NCBI GenBank assembly: GCA_016859345.1
Contig: CM029118.1
Location: forward strand, 28,453,501-28,517,500
DNA length: 64,000 bases
DNA from: Istiophorus platypterus
Taxonomy: Eukaryota; Chordata; Actinopteri; Istiophoriformes; Istiophoridae
Reading direction: 5' to 3'
Made by a program: the position numbers and the translations under genes. Below the pieces are notes generated by a model that saw only the letters and a program-made list of their open reading frames with translations, did not search any database and was not told the DNA's origin. Positions 1 through 13,800 of the stretch are shown here, in pieces (the first letter of the stretch is position 1; each line of letters begins with the position of its first letter).

Positions 1-690
1 TATTATTGAGAGATATTTCTGGGAGATCCAGTAGATCCTGCCTCTTGTTAAAATAGTCATGGATATACTTTTGTAACTGTATTTGCAACAAAAAACATCA
101 GCTTTGAGAAAAAAAAGAAGAAAGTCATTTTCACTTTAATTCATCCTCATGGAATTCTCATACAGTGTTAAAATGTCTACTTTTACAATACCATATATTT
201 CTGATTTTTTTTTACCTTGTAATGTACTGATGTATTTCATCTGATTACACAACAAGAAATAATCCATTGCTCATTTGATGGTTGATAAAGTTTGCAAAGT
301 CTAAGAGGTACAGGTAGGTCTTAACACAGCACTTTGGATGTCTGTCTTGTGGAATAATGGTATTTTTGTTTCCCAAAGTCTATATCCTAACCAATTTTTA
401 GTGTTTTGATACTGAATAATACCCATGCTCCTGTGGGCTAGACTCATCAGTTGACTGTGATCCATCAAAACATTCGTGCTCTCACATTTGATTTTCCTGT
501 ATTCGGTTTGACTAGACCACCAGAGCAATGGTGGTGGTGTTAGAGAGAGCATCAAATTAATCAACTGTCGTCATTCTATACTTCATGGGTAAAATAAAAG
601 TTTGGAATCTAGTGGGCCCAAGTGTTGTCTTTGTGAAGTGTCAGGTAACTTTTTTTCTTACTATTCTCCCTTTGTATGTTCTTATCTTAG
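1..690 (+). other. 3' part of the intron upstream of exon 1
   Basis: This AT-rich stretch has no cadherin-like reading frame. It ends in a pyrimidine-rich tract and TTAG acceptor at 687-690. An open frame on the minus strand at 301-564 has no recognisable motif and looks random. Confidence 0.6.
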
Positions 691-940
691 TGTCAGCCAA
701 CGACTGTGACTCAGAGGAGAATGCAGAGTTGACCTATTATACCCTGAGTCAGGACTTCACCATTTCCCCCCATGGGACCATCTTTCCTGCAGGGCCTCTT
801 GACTACGAGAGGCCAAACCATCTGTATGAGTTTGTTGTGATGGCCATTGACAAGGGGGAGGCCCCACGGACTGGCACAACTACAGTACGGATACGAATGG
901 CAAATGTCAACGATGAGGCACCTGAGTTCTCCCAACATAT
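691..940 (+). CDS. CadN-like: CadN-like exon 1: C-terminal part of EC-A
   Basis: The exon follows a TTAG acceptor and ends before a strong donor, GTAAGT. It enters in phase 1 and leaves in phase 2. It encodes about 82 residues covering the later two thirds of an EC repeat. Visible are the calcium motif DCDSEENAEL, the hydrophobic core segment PLDYE, the AIDKGEAP turn and the linker NVNDEAPEF at 904-929. The missing N-terminal strands of this repeat must be in an upstream exon outside the window. The open frame continues upstream into intron, so a start codon there would be spurious; this is an internal exon. Confidence 0.9.
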
Positions 941-1775
941 GTAAGTAAGAGTTCTAAACTCATGCCGTGCTTGCCCTATGTCTGATTCCTCCCTGCTGAT
1001 GAGGGTGAGACATGAGAGGCTGATGGTCTTTTTTTGCAACCGTACCATGTTATGTGGAAGTACTCTAGCTGTTTGAGCATTGCCCTGTACTCTGTCTCTG
1101 CACTGGAAAGCATTGTTTCAGACAAGCAATCTGGGTCAGTCTTTCAAAGATAAGATCTTCTGGGTGCAAGGATTATCCAACTGGGTTAGTCCAAAATATA
1201 TAAATTAATCAATTTTGAAAATATTAGATGTGGGTCTAGTTCAGTTTTAGCCAACTGATGTGTTGCTCTACCCGTTTAATTTTCTGTCTTTATAGTGTAA
1301 AGATACACTCAACAGTTGTTCAGTTGTGTTTTTGCATCAAAAATGATCACACACACACACACACGTTTACATATATTTATATCTATATATATATTCATAC
1401 ATTATATTATATGCTGATGGTAAGCACTGACTATGTACATAATACATAAAGCTTATAAAAATATGGCTAACCAAAGCTATTTTACTTAGAACCTAGAGAG
1501 AGAGAGAGCGAGAAAGAGAGAGAGAGCTTGACTGTCCTGCCTTGTCAGGTCAGCTCCTCACAGCTGCTTCCCAATTCAACATCGCAGCTGCCGTTACCCA
1601 CAATTCCAGCATTTTTTTCCCCCCAGTGCCGCTGTGGCGCCTGCATCTTTTAATTGGTTGATTTTCTGGCAGAGAGCTGGGCAGATTGGTGAGGCAGGGT
1701 CAATCAGCCATGCCCACCAGCACCCTCAGGAGGCCCTGAGAATACACTGTGTGTCTGTGTGTGTGTGCTTGTGCA

Positions 1776-1856
<81 letters not shown>

Positions 1857-4800
1857 TAATTGAGAAGGTCCCGGAAAATTGGGGTGTTAGTATGGACAGA
1901 GTGATGTAGTTATAAAGCGCATCCATGCATCATGCATCTGATATGCATGTTTCTTGGTTCTTTATAGTGGGAGGGGATTATGTGTGTCTTGCATCTATTC
2001 ATGCATGTGTAAGTGCATGCATATTTGGTTGTAAAGATATACTGTAAGTGATAGATGAATAAGCCCTCAACCCTCTATTAAAGCTGCCACAAAACAGAAC
2101 CGGACAATCTCTGATGCATCACGCAGACACACACACACACTCAGCTCCAGAGTAATCCTTGTAGGCACACACATGCATGCTTGCATAAATGCATTTATAT
2201 GCACACACATAAGGGCAGGGATGAGATAACACGTGTTATTTCTTTGAGCAAATTTAGCTGGAACAGTTTGGGAAGATAAAATTTACAAAGCAAAAATTCA
2301 TTACTTTCCCTGTCGATATGTTCTGTTTACTTGTGTGTGTGTGTGAGAAGACTGTGTGTTGAGTCAATGCAGGTGATGGACAGAGAGGAAAAGAGAGCGA
2401 GAGGGAGACAGGTTGTTAAAAATATCATTATCCAGGCAGAAAATCTGGCCTATTTGTATCGATTCTTGGAGTTTGAAGCAGGCAATAACGAGCATCAATG
2501 TGTATGAGAGTATGAGAGAGAGAGAGAGAGACAGTGTATGTGTGTGTGTGTTTGTGTGTGTTTGTGTGTGTGTGTGTTTGTGTATATGTGTGTGTTTCCA
2601 GTCCACAGTAAATGTAGGCTTTGGGTCAAAAATTTGGAAGTACATCTTGTTGCGCTTTCTTTTGGAAACTGGCTGTGGTTCTGATGTTTGTTATCAACCA
2701 CCAGCGCAAGAAAAAAAGAAGGGAGAACTATGTTTTTTTCATGTTTCCATAAGTTTTACATTCCCTGACTCCCAGATCTACCTCTTCATGGCATAGCTCT
2801 CACTTCCTGGTGAGTGACAGAATGGCTGCCTTTCACCTATGTGCTGTCACTCTACCATCAGGACCCTATTACTGTACCTACCCTCACCTGCTTGTTGCCT
2901 TGGAAACCACATTCGGAGGCTTCCGGCTCTTTTCTTGCATGTGTGTCATGTATAGTATACACGTGTGTCTCCATGTTTGCATTTTGTGTTCATGTGTGAC
3001 TTCAGTGATCTGAAACATCTGTTGTACACTGAACATACATCTTGTGCTAGTAATAAACATTTGAATTGCACATCCACACAGACTGATGTAACAGGTAAAA
3101 GTTATTGCAAGTCTGTGTTGAAGACAAAGAGAAGGGAGAGACAGAGGTTATTGTTGCTACGCTTGTCAGCCATTCCCATATGGCACTGCATGTATGCAGT
3201 TTACAAAGATAACAGTGGCAGATTTACTATTTGAAATCAGTAGTAATTTTGAAAAGAAATGGATCTTTGAAGAAGAGAGGCAAACGCAGCTTCTAATTTT
3301 TAGATTTTTTTATCAGTTTGCCAAATAAAATGATAACTGGTAAATTATATTCATAGTTTCTAACACGCTTATTTAATTTAAAGCTCCTGAGTTGGTTGGA
3401 AAAGGCATCTTCATCTGGCCCATTTAAACATCAGAGCCCAGCAAAAGGGTCTTAGATATGCATTTGATGGCTACAAACAAGATATTATGACAGCTTAGTT
3501 CCATGTAATGACACAAGACCGTCTGAAACTAAAACTAAATGTCCAGGTAAAAAGTTAGCATCCACACTATTTCTTGATCCATGTGAAGACATGGAAATAA
3601 AGAAGCAGCATTGTCTTTGTATTGCCGGATAGAGCTAGTTAGCTGTGATTATGCAGTCCTAAAAAAAATGTAAAATCAGACTAATATTTCTTTCTAATAT
3701 CCCCCACTCAGGTTGTTAAAATATAAAAAAAACAATTGCTTTGAAAAACAACCCATGGATAGATTGTTTCCAAACAGTGCTTATTACTTTTATATGAGAA
3801 AGAGGCTTTGTTAGACTTCACCAATTTCAGTACAGAGAAGAAAATAGCTGCTAGCGTTACCCTAAACTCTGATATAGTAGCATCTGTGGACCAGTGTTAT
3901 ACCACCTTCCATACGGCTGATGTTTCAGTCCTCAACTACATTATTTAAAAACCTAATAAATATAGAATGAAATAATGCTAGATTAGCACTTTAGGAAAAA
4001 AAAAAGCTAGTTAGCCAAACATATAAAACTGACATCCTACCTTAGAGTAGATAGAAAGATTGTTTAATCTTTTACATCAATACCATCTATTCTTAACTCT
4101 ATCCTGTAGATTTCTCCACAGCTTCAGCATGTGGAGAAATCCACAGCTCAACAGGCCTTCTGTGCCTTGGTACATTTACAAGCTATAATTGGAGAGTCAC
4201 TGTTTTGTTGCGAGTTTCAGTTCTCAATTGCCCAAGTCTGTGAATGATTCAATACATATTCAATAAATATATATTAATACACGTGGTTTTTTGTTGTTGT
4301 TGTTTTTTCCCTCAGTGTAATTTTATAGATGACAATATAAATGTCAAGGTAAGATAATGGGCATTTGTGGTGACTGACTTTTTTACTTAATATGAAATGA
4401 CTGAAAACTAAAGTCAGTCTTGTAAAACCTGTGTATCTCTTTTTTAAATATGTTCTTCTTTAATTTATCTTTGTCATGATATAATGATGTGTGTGTCTGG
4501 TACCATTTCTTTATAATTCCTGATCAAGCATTATCTTAGTGTTATTGTTCTGGGAAAAATTATCCTCCAAACCAGATTCTCATGCCCTGTTTTTTTCTCC
4601 CTGTATTAAGTTAATAAGAACACTGACAGGGTCCCTGTAGAGCAACATTAATGTTCCCATACAGATTAGGTCATGTTGACCTCAAAACAGTCATTCACAG
4701 CAGGTTGCAAGCAACAAATTGTTCCCGCTCAGTTGAGACACATTAGTTACAATTGTTTTGACACATAAAAGTGATTGTATATACTTTTTTAAATAAACCT

Positions 4801-7800
4801 CAGCTCTAAAATGAGGAGAAAAAAGACAACTGTCAGATATTTTTCGTTTGTATGGCAGAAGTCATTTCTACCCCTGCAAAGTCGGTTATTTGATCACTCA
4901 CATTTTTTTGTCACAGGATTACGTTAAACTACTGAACCATTTTGAAGCAAACTTGATGGAGGGATCTGGCATAGACCAGGGAAGAACCCCTAGAACATTG
5001 GGGAAGATCTGGATCATTTATTATGAATTTTTTTTTTCCTTTGAAATCTGGTGTATGACATTTGACACCAGTTTTGGTGGAGGTTGACACTTGACCGAGT
5101 GCATTTTCTTTGAAAATTTGGAACGTAACCCTTAATGTTTTGTAACCTACTCTCAGACTTTATTCTATCTGTTCTATCTATTTATTTTTCTATTTATTTA
5201 TTTTTTGGGTCTTGTTCCTTTTCCTCAAAAGACAATATAAATTATGTAATAATACAGAAGACATTTGTCAAAGTGATGTGATGTGATGGTTAGAACAGCC
5301 ATTCACCACAGCGAAAGACTTTTAATATTTTCAGTCTTGAAAATTGCTCCACCCTGAACTTCTCATAGACAAGGTCTGTCTGAAGCAACTGACAAAAACT
5401 AAGATTTGGTGACCCTGTACACAAAGCTGACTTCTAGATATTATGTTTCTATACCACCAACCTGCAGCAGCAAATACATTTATTTATCACTGTCTGGATT
5501 ATGTGCAGAGGCAATATATTTTTTCAATGAATGAAGTGCTACATTTATTAACAGCAGCTCACCAGGATGTGGTTTGGGTAGATGGTGGGTATACAAAAGA
5601 CACAACTGTCACGCCAGATATGGGTCTACATCCAGACTCCAGTGGTTATATTTAAGCCAGAAAAGGACTGGGGTTAAATGGATCCAGTTGCAATTACCTT
5701 CTGTACAAAACATATTTGGCTATGAAATTTATCTGTGTAGAAACATGATTTCTTTAGAAGGTAGTGTCACTGTACATATGTGTGAAGGTTCACAGGTATC
5801 CAGCACTAAAATGTGTCATACTGACAGAACAGAGACCAGTCAGGTGTTTGCTGGCAGGTGAGTTTTTCAACATTTATTAGTATAAGTATTAGTTCTGATC
5901 TTTTGGGAGTATGTGTTAGTACATGCGACCTCTGTAACTTAGCCATGTAATCTTATCCTAGGTTCTGAAACCTGGATAAGGTCTTATCCACCTTTTTGAG
6001 GAACCTGAATGTGCTACCATGAGAGCCCCTATAGCAACTGGGACACTGTGGCATTAAAACAGCTTAAACAGGTTTCTTATCACTGTCTGCCACCTTTTGA
6101 ACTCAAGTTACTTGTTAGGTAGTCGGTTAAGAAATATATTACGGTGAACTGTTTAGCTATCATTCACACACGTAAGATAAAGCAAAAGTCTGGTACTAGT
6201 TATATGGACAAATAATACTGTCTATGGTCTTCCATCACTAGTGATCAGAGGGAGAAGCCATATTTCTAAAGGCCAGAGTTTTAAAGGCCATAGAACCACT
6301 GAAGCTTCAACCTTAATTGCTGAGGTTGCAATGCAACTCCTCACTTTACGGGAATAAGGGGAAGTGATCAGATTTCAAAGAGTCAAACTAATGCAGACAC
6401 CATCACAGAAATGTGGATAATGTTAGAAATGCATTTTCACACACATGGATAACAAGGTTTCTCATGTAAACCATGTAAGATCATTATCCAAATATGATCA
6501 AAATCCATCACCTAGATACTAGGGAGAAATGTAAAAGTACTCATATTTGCAAATACATGTTCAGGTCAATCTGTGTGTTTTCCCCTTTTTTTCAGGAAAG
6601 TGTGTAATTCTCCAATTTGATTATGCTTGGGAAAAATGCCTTTTTTTTCCCTCAGTCTTTCCCCTCAAAGGGTTCTCCCACATAAAATCATACTAAAGTT
6701 TCAACAGATTGATCTGTCAAACTCTACAAGGGTATACAGACAAGAAGCCGGCAGACATATCATGGGAATATTGAGAGAAGCAAATCTCATAAAATTGGTT
6801 CACATGAAACACTGTTCACATATACACAATGCTAACCCCCCACTTTGATAATACCGTATATATAAGCTGTCGTAGTATATGCTTCATTGCTGGTATTGCA
6901 GCTGCATCTGCTTCAGTTATTACTGCTGCATCGACCTGAAGGCTCTGAGTGGGGATTGTTTGCTAATGTTACTCTCAACTCTCTCCGTGTGTGCTTGGAA
7001 TTTCGGTACCAACACTGTCCACCTATGCAATTACAGACATGAATAATACATACAACGCAAGTAATAAATCAGCAGGTAAGTTGAAAAGTACCATTGAGAA
7101 TGCTGATTAGTAGAGAATCAAACCGGAGGAAGTCCAGCATGTAAATACAATAGTGAGCAACAATTGTGCGGATCCCTTGACGGTCTTGATTCCCGCTATT
7201 CTGCACACATAGACGCACCCCATTGCCCTCTCTCTTTCTTCTAAAAATTCAATAATAAATAAATAAATTCAATAATTATACTCAGATATTAATTGTTAGG
7301 GAACAGCGCATTTGTTTTTCTCACACAAAATAGGTAAATGTCTAAGGCGGTTTACAATTGATTGGAGAATTGGTGTGGGAAAATCAGAATTGTGGTAGAG
7401 CCCAAATGTGATTGCAAAAGGCGTCACACTCTTGCTCAACTGCTGGGCTTTATGCTTCCTCTCAGTGATCTGTCCTGATCTCTCTCCATTCTCTCTCTCA
7501 GACATTCATAAAGGCTGTCCTTCATTCAGTAGACGCCTATGAGCATCAGCTTGAAAGCATTAGAGAGAGGTATTTGTTGAAGTTAGGTTGATTTAAGTGT
7601 CAAGAAGGATTAACCTCAAAATGCCTCCTGAAAAATTTGCCATGGCACATCTTCTTGATGTGTACTTATGAAATTTACATCATCCATCCATCCATTAGCT
7701 ATACCGCTTATCCTTTGAGAGTGTTGGGGGGGCCGGAGCCAATCCCGGCTGACATTGTGGGTGAGGGGCGGGGTACATCCTGGACAGATTACCTGTCTAT

Positions 7801-10800
7801 CTCCCAGAACTTTCTCATTGTAAGGTGACAATGCTAACCACTGCAACACTATACAACCCTGGAATTTAAACTGTGCTTGGCTTAATATTTTAAATTTAAT
7901 GGCCAGTGTAGGTAGTGGTCTGCTTTTATTCTGTGAAGGATAAACAGCGATTGTGCATTTGTCTTCTTTATCATATTATTATCATGGTAAGCTTCCCATT
8001 TTCATTGTGAACAGTGAAATGCACTGATCAGCCGTGACATTAAAACTGGTCACTGGTTTTAATGTTGTGGCTACTTAGTATAATCTTTCACAGTGTCTTA
8101 CCTAATTCACTTTCAGTCTTTTATTAATATGCTTTCACTCTTTTATGGATTTACTTATTTATTTTATGTTTTTATTTATCCATGGGTGATACTCACACAA
8201 ACATACTACATCGGATACTTGTGTTAGCGGATTTGTTCCACATATATGAAGTCAGCCCTTTTGTAAGCACGTACAGTCTGCAGGATCAAGTATTTTGCAC
8301 GGTACATGGACTCTCTGGGACAAGAGCAAATGAAAAAATTATGTCATGTGAACTCCTGTGAAAATACAGATTTGTAATGTGTGATATTAGTTGTAACAGT
8401 TTTGGCCTCTCCACAAGTAAACTAAGCATTTGCAAGAAAGATTGGCTAGTAACTGTACGTCAGGACTGCAACTAAAAATTGTTTTTGTGAAAACAATCTC
8501 ACCACAAGGTCCTTTTAGCCACTGTTCTGGAGTTTTGTTCTTCAGCATTCAGTCTTTCTAAGCAGACAGTTTTCCAGCATGCCATTGTTTGAGATGGAAA
8601 GTGTGATGAGGTTATTTTGTGAAATACATTTACAAGTTAAGAATAAGATTTAAATCTCAACTCAGTAGTTCCAATTAGCATTAATCTTCTCATTTCTTTT
8701 GTTTTTGTAATTAATTTAGTCTTTACAATATAAGAGCAAAATGCAAATCACAATTTCTGAGACCCCAAAATAGTGTCTTTAATTCTCCAGCCAACAGTTT
8801 AAAAGCCAAAGGTATTGAATTTACTATGCTAAAAAAGAAAAACAACAAATCCTCACATTTGAGACACTTGGTCCAGAGAAACACATTCCTGTTTGATTTA
8901 TATGACTTAAATGTGCTAGTTTTGATTGTGTATTTAAATTTCTGCTGTTTTAATAACTCAGTAATCATTTTAATGTTTCATAGATGGTGGAAGTTTTCAG
9001 CATATTACAAAGTTGATGTGGACTGATACAGGCTAACTCCAGCTGTTGTCATGCTATTTATAATCATAAGCCTAATCGATGCCGAATTCATTTTAATCTA
9101 TTATGACACTCTGTCTGCATCTGTAAAAGTAGACTAAGTTTTGGGAGACGGGACAAAAGAAGCTTAGTAGCCTTGTGAAAGAGTCATTCATAAATTCAAC
9201 TGCTCAAACAGTATCTATTTTTTTTTCTCAAATTGCAGGAAGAAATTCAGAAAGAAGTTAAGTTCTTTCTGGCTTTAGGTGGGATAAATACAAGCAATTA
9301 TCTTATGATCTTTCACACAGCTTCCTTAGACCACAAGTTGGAGCCGTTTGATCCTTTCACCCTACGTACCTCTAGAGAAACTAGAGTAAAGAAACACAGC
9401 ACAGCATGTCCCCTCACCTGACTTGCATATTGATCTGCAAAGAAGTGTGCAAGTTGCTGAGTGTGTGCTGAAATGACTCCTATGCTGCAAAAACACTCTA
9501 CAAACCTAGCAGAAACAAGTGGCACACCATTGATCTTCCCAGGCAGGACTAGTCCAACAGTTTTTTAGACAGAATGATGGCAGTGACAGAACATGTCACA
9601 GTGTTCAACTAAGGAGATTACCTTGTTTCAGTGAAAAATGAAGAGGCCTCATTGCTAGGGCAGAGTAAAAGACAGATATACATTTATGTCAAGCTTTAAA
9701 AGTTATTACACCAGCATTTTAAAGGTGCACACACATGCGGAGGGGCACTGAGTCATTAATAAATGAAAGCAGAAGAATGAGCACAGCTTTTAGTTTAACA
9801 ATATCATTAATATGCAAAAAACGAGAACACACAAAAATGCACAGAGTACACATAGGATAGCTCAATAAAGCTTAATAAATAGAATGCAGCTAACAATATG
9901 CACGTTTCTAATATTTATGGTATTGTTCTTATAGTCAGAGTTCATTAAGCCATCAACCCGGTAAAACTTATTTCTCAAAAAATCTAACTTAAATCATCTT
10001 TGAATATTTATCTCAGAAATTATTTTTTTTATGATTAAGTTTTAATTTGGAGGTACCCCACTGAAAATTAGTCATAATTTGTTGTCCTAATGCCAAGGCA
10101 CTTCTTGATGTTGAACTTATGACCCAGAGAGGCAGGCATGTTTTAGTTTACAGTGGTATCAGCTATTCCAACGTGGACAATGTGTCTCAAGAATGTAAAG
10201 TGCAGAACTCGTGTCAACAAGGTAGAGAGGCCAGCCTTTCAAAAGGAGTCTTTCTTTCAAGCACATCAGTGGTTCAGAGTGGTCTGAATAAGGCCGAAAG
10301 AGAGTTCAAAGCTGAGGTTCAAAGTGCTACACTGAGATACAAAGACAAAACTGAAGGTGAATTCTAGCACAAGGTGCTTAAATCAGTTCAGTATGCAGGG
10401 GCTGATAAAAAATGCATGTCAAGGCAAGTACATCAGATCGTTTGAATGGGTTTATACGGTGTATAAAAAATACCTATATAACAGATTATCAAAGACACAT
10501 AATTGTTAATTCATCGCACTTAAAAGCACCTTGTTTACAAGTACCCTACCATTAATATTCTTATGGGATAGTATTATTTCTAGATGTTCAGTCTATGTAT
10601 TTATATTTTTAGTCATATAACTATATCATAATAATTGATAGACTGAGTCCAGTGTCTTTGCAGTATGCAACCGGGTCAGTTTGTAGTGTAAAGATGAGCT
10701 TATGAAACCGTTGCTTCAGTTGTGCATTGCTCAGAAAAACATCACTTAATCTGAACTATAAAACCATTGCTGTCTAAGATGAATTTATCTCTCCACTTTC

Positions 10801-13800
10801 TCAAGGATGTACACTTTGCCCGTCCCTTGTCCACCGGTGTAGGAGCTAGCAATAGACATACACACCCTTAAAATTAGATTAGGGTTCAGCCATTCTGAAT
10901 GCTCTCCAGAATAGTGATGAAGACCAATGGCAAACACAACCAAGAAAATGAATGCTGTGTTGAGAAGTCCCCCTTTGTACTGTGTTTTGTTTTTCTGTAG
11001 GAGTACCACTGGAAAAAGAAGTTGCTTTGCACCTGTACCACTCAGCCCAACACTTTCACTCTAACACTTCGAAGGTTGTTAGATTGCAGGTATTCTGTGA
11101 TGGAAGGTGTGATGGCAGATGAGTGGTGTGGGGAAGTCATACGGTTATGATGGTGAAATTCTGGTAATGACGATAACCAGAATTGTATCTGAAGGGGATT
11201 TGTTTTGAGGTTTTTGTATATTCTGCCCTTTGTAGTTTTTTATGCTGCTCCTCAGGACTCTGCCAGTTTCCATCTTTAAATCTGTCTAGGGACTGACCAC
11301 CTGGGGTTCATGGTGAAAGCAATTAACAAGCTGGTTTAACAGAAAACTAGCGATAATGCATTGACATATACTTCTCGAATTTAACACATGAGATCTAACA
11401 TAGAGTTTATTTCTGGAACAGTCAGTTTGTTCCCTAGTTTGAAACTAGTACCAAATGTGTCTCAGTGTGCCTATGTAGCAACTGTGAACCATTTACTTTT
11501 TGAGAAAGTCACAGCTGGGCCTCTTATGGCTGCACTTTTTAACATTGATGAAATTCTCTTTAGTCACACTGTACAATCACTGGTAGAGCCATCGCTCAAC
11601 AAACTGAACAAAATCACGACATGATGTCATATTGAAGAAATAGCATGTTTTTCCCCCTATAACAGTCTATCAAGCCTTTAGTTGAAATTTGAAATTCAAA
11701 GATCCACATATTAACTAAATTAGCAATTACACCAATGAGGTTACAAAACATAGTGAGGGAAACATCCTGATGCATTTGGTTAAATTAACTTACTTGAAAG
11801 CCACTTATGTTTCATATCAATCAGTATTTTTATGTGGGTATTGCAGCAGGTTGACATTGTTCAGAGGCATTGAAATAGTAGCCAAACATGAGTTGAATGG
11901 AATTGTTTGAAACACTGACCACACTTTGTTAATATGTATCATTTTCACCCCCCACAGCCATGTGTCGGGAGACACATCATCCTGCAGAAAAGTTTAGCTC
12001 AGGTGTTGATTGTGTGTTTGTATGTGTTTTAATAGATATCGGACGTTCGTCTCAGAAGACGCTGGCCCGAACACCCTTGTTGCCACGGTGCTTGCAAAGG
12101 ACCCTGATGGGGATGGGATCACATATAAGATCACCACTGGAAACGAGGAGGGAAACTTTGTCATTGACAGCCAGAAAGGTTAGACATGTGATTTTGTAAA
12201 AATCTGTCCTTTTCTCTTTTCTCCTCGTCTGTATGTTAGGTCTGATTTGACCAAGTATTGTGGTTTTATTTTTTCTTTCTTCACATTCTCAGGACACATC
12301 AGTAGAATATGATTGCCTGAAGAAAAAGTTAAAAGTGCTCATGGCCAAATTGCTTGTTCTTTAAATATTGGTTCAATACTGTCCCTCTACGGTATCACAC
12401 TGTATGCAAGACAATATGTAATGATGGTTGCATCTGGCTGCCTGCCTATGTGTCGGCACCTTTACCAATGCAATACTGGACAGAAATGACATACTTATCA
12501 TGTATCCCCTAGATAGTAGTGCTTTATGAATTATTTTTACCTCACTGCTTAAAATTTTAGGTGAAATATCTTAGAACTTTAGGTTGCTCAGGGGCCTGTT
12601 ATTATTGTGCTTTTCACCTATGTGGATTAAGCACAAACTCTGAAATATCCACAAAGATTGTTTTTCTTTCCAAAGTTTTTTACCTTGCTTTGCTGTCTGC
12701 TGTCACTGCTATATTTATGTATACTCTATGAATGTAAAAATACTGCAGTTTGTCAAGCCTGCCTCAGAGTGTCTTGAAAATATGCTTTACACAGTGTGTA
12801 TAGTGCAGTTTTATGTCCTTCACCGGATCCACTACTCTGTGGATGAGAATGCCTCACCAGCCTTCCTCTTACTGTGGGAGGCTTTGTCAAGGATATTTAG
12901 ATCCTGACAGGTCATGTCATGGAGATGTTAGAATAATCAGCCAGAGTGTGAGGAGCGTTTCCACAATGTCTCTGTAAGAAAAAAGAAACATCTGAGGTTT
13001 ATACTCACACATATCAGCTTTCTCTGAGGCAAGAACAGCAATGCCAGAAGCAATGAGAAATGGGAAACTGGGTTAATGATGCATTGTGTATGTGTGCCTG
13101 TGTCTGTATCTGTGCCTGCATAAGGTAAGTGGGGGGATGGTGGCAATTTTATAGTGGTTGAAACCTTTTGTAAATTGCAAACCCTTCTGATTATGCATAT
13201 CACATTATAGGGTAATATGATGACTTTTACAAATTCAATTACTCAAAACTTCAAGGCACAATTTCCTCTGTTCAGCAGCAATGACATTCACTGTCAGCTG
13301 ATAGTGGCGGTCATTTTATCGAGCAGGGAGAAGACTTGGAACCTATAACTCGATTCCATCGGCTATCAGATGATGATTGCAAGCTTGCTTTGGCATTTAT
13401 ATTGTCTGGCTCTCATTTGCATTTAGTCACATCGACCAAATTTATGCCTGTCATTGGTCATAAAAGGTTAACTTCTTATTTGAAGTAGAGCTCTATAATA
13501 AAGTTCAGTTTAGAGGCAAAGTTAAATGTCTGGATGGTGGACACCTTTCAACTTACCTGTCAAATTCATATTTATATGTATATGCTACCTGTCTGCAATT
13601 TGGATGCCATTGGATGCTATCTGTTCACATTATTGGTATTGAGTGTTATGGTTTTGCCTTAGTGGACCCAGAAGCAGAGGCCAAGACAGAGATGCGGTTT
13701 GAGATGGTTTAGAGAGATGGAGAGCGTGGAGCTGGTCCACGAGAGGGAGGGTGGAAACACAAGGCTGGAAGAGGATTTCTGCACATGTTGAGGTGAAAAC

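Larger units (their letters stand above)
941..12035 (+). other. Intron 1 (11.1 kb)
   Basis: The donor is GTAAGT and the acceptor AATAG. The intron holds (GT)n and (AG)n tracts at 1.3-2.6 kb, a member of a dispersed repeat at about 5.5 kb, an ATCC-tailed fish repeat at 7.68-7.86 kb and one copy of a palindromic element at 8.03 kb. The remainder is AT-rich without recognisable genes. I looked for extra cadherin exons and saw none. Open frames of 60-95 codons here have no domain signatures. Confidence 0.8.

Noticed and set aside
1634..1926. Overlapping frames rich in Cys-Val or Thr-His
   Set aside because: Translations of the GT/CA microsatellite; similar ones occur at 2364-2796, 25080-25444 and 37951-38269.
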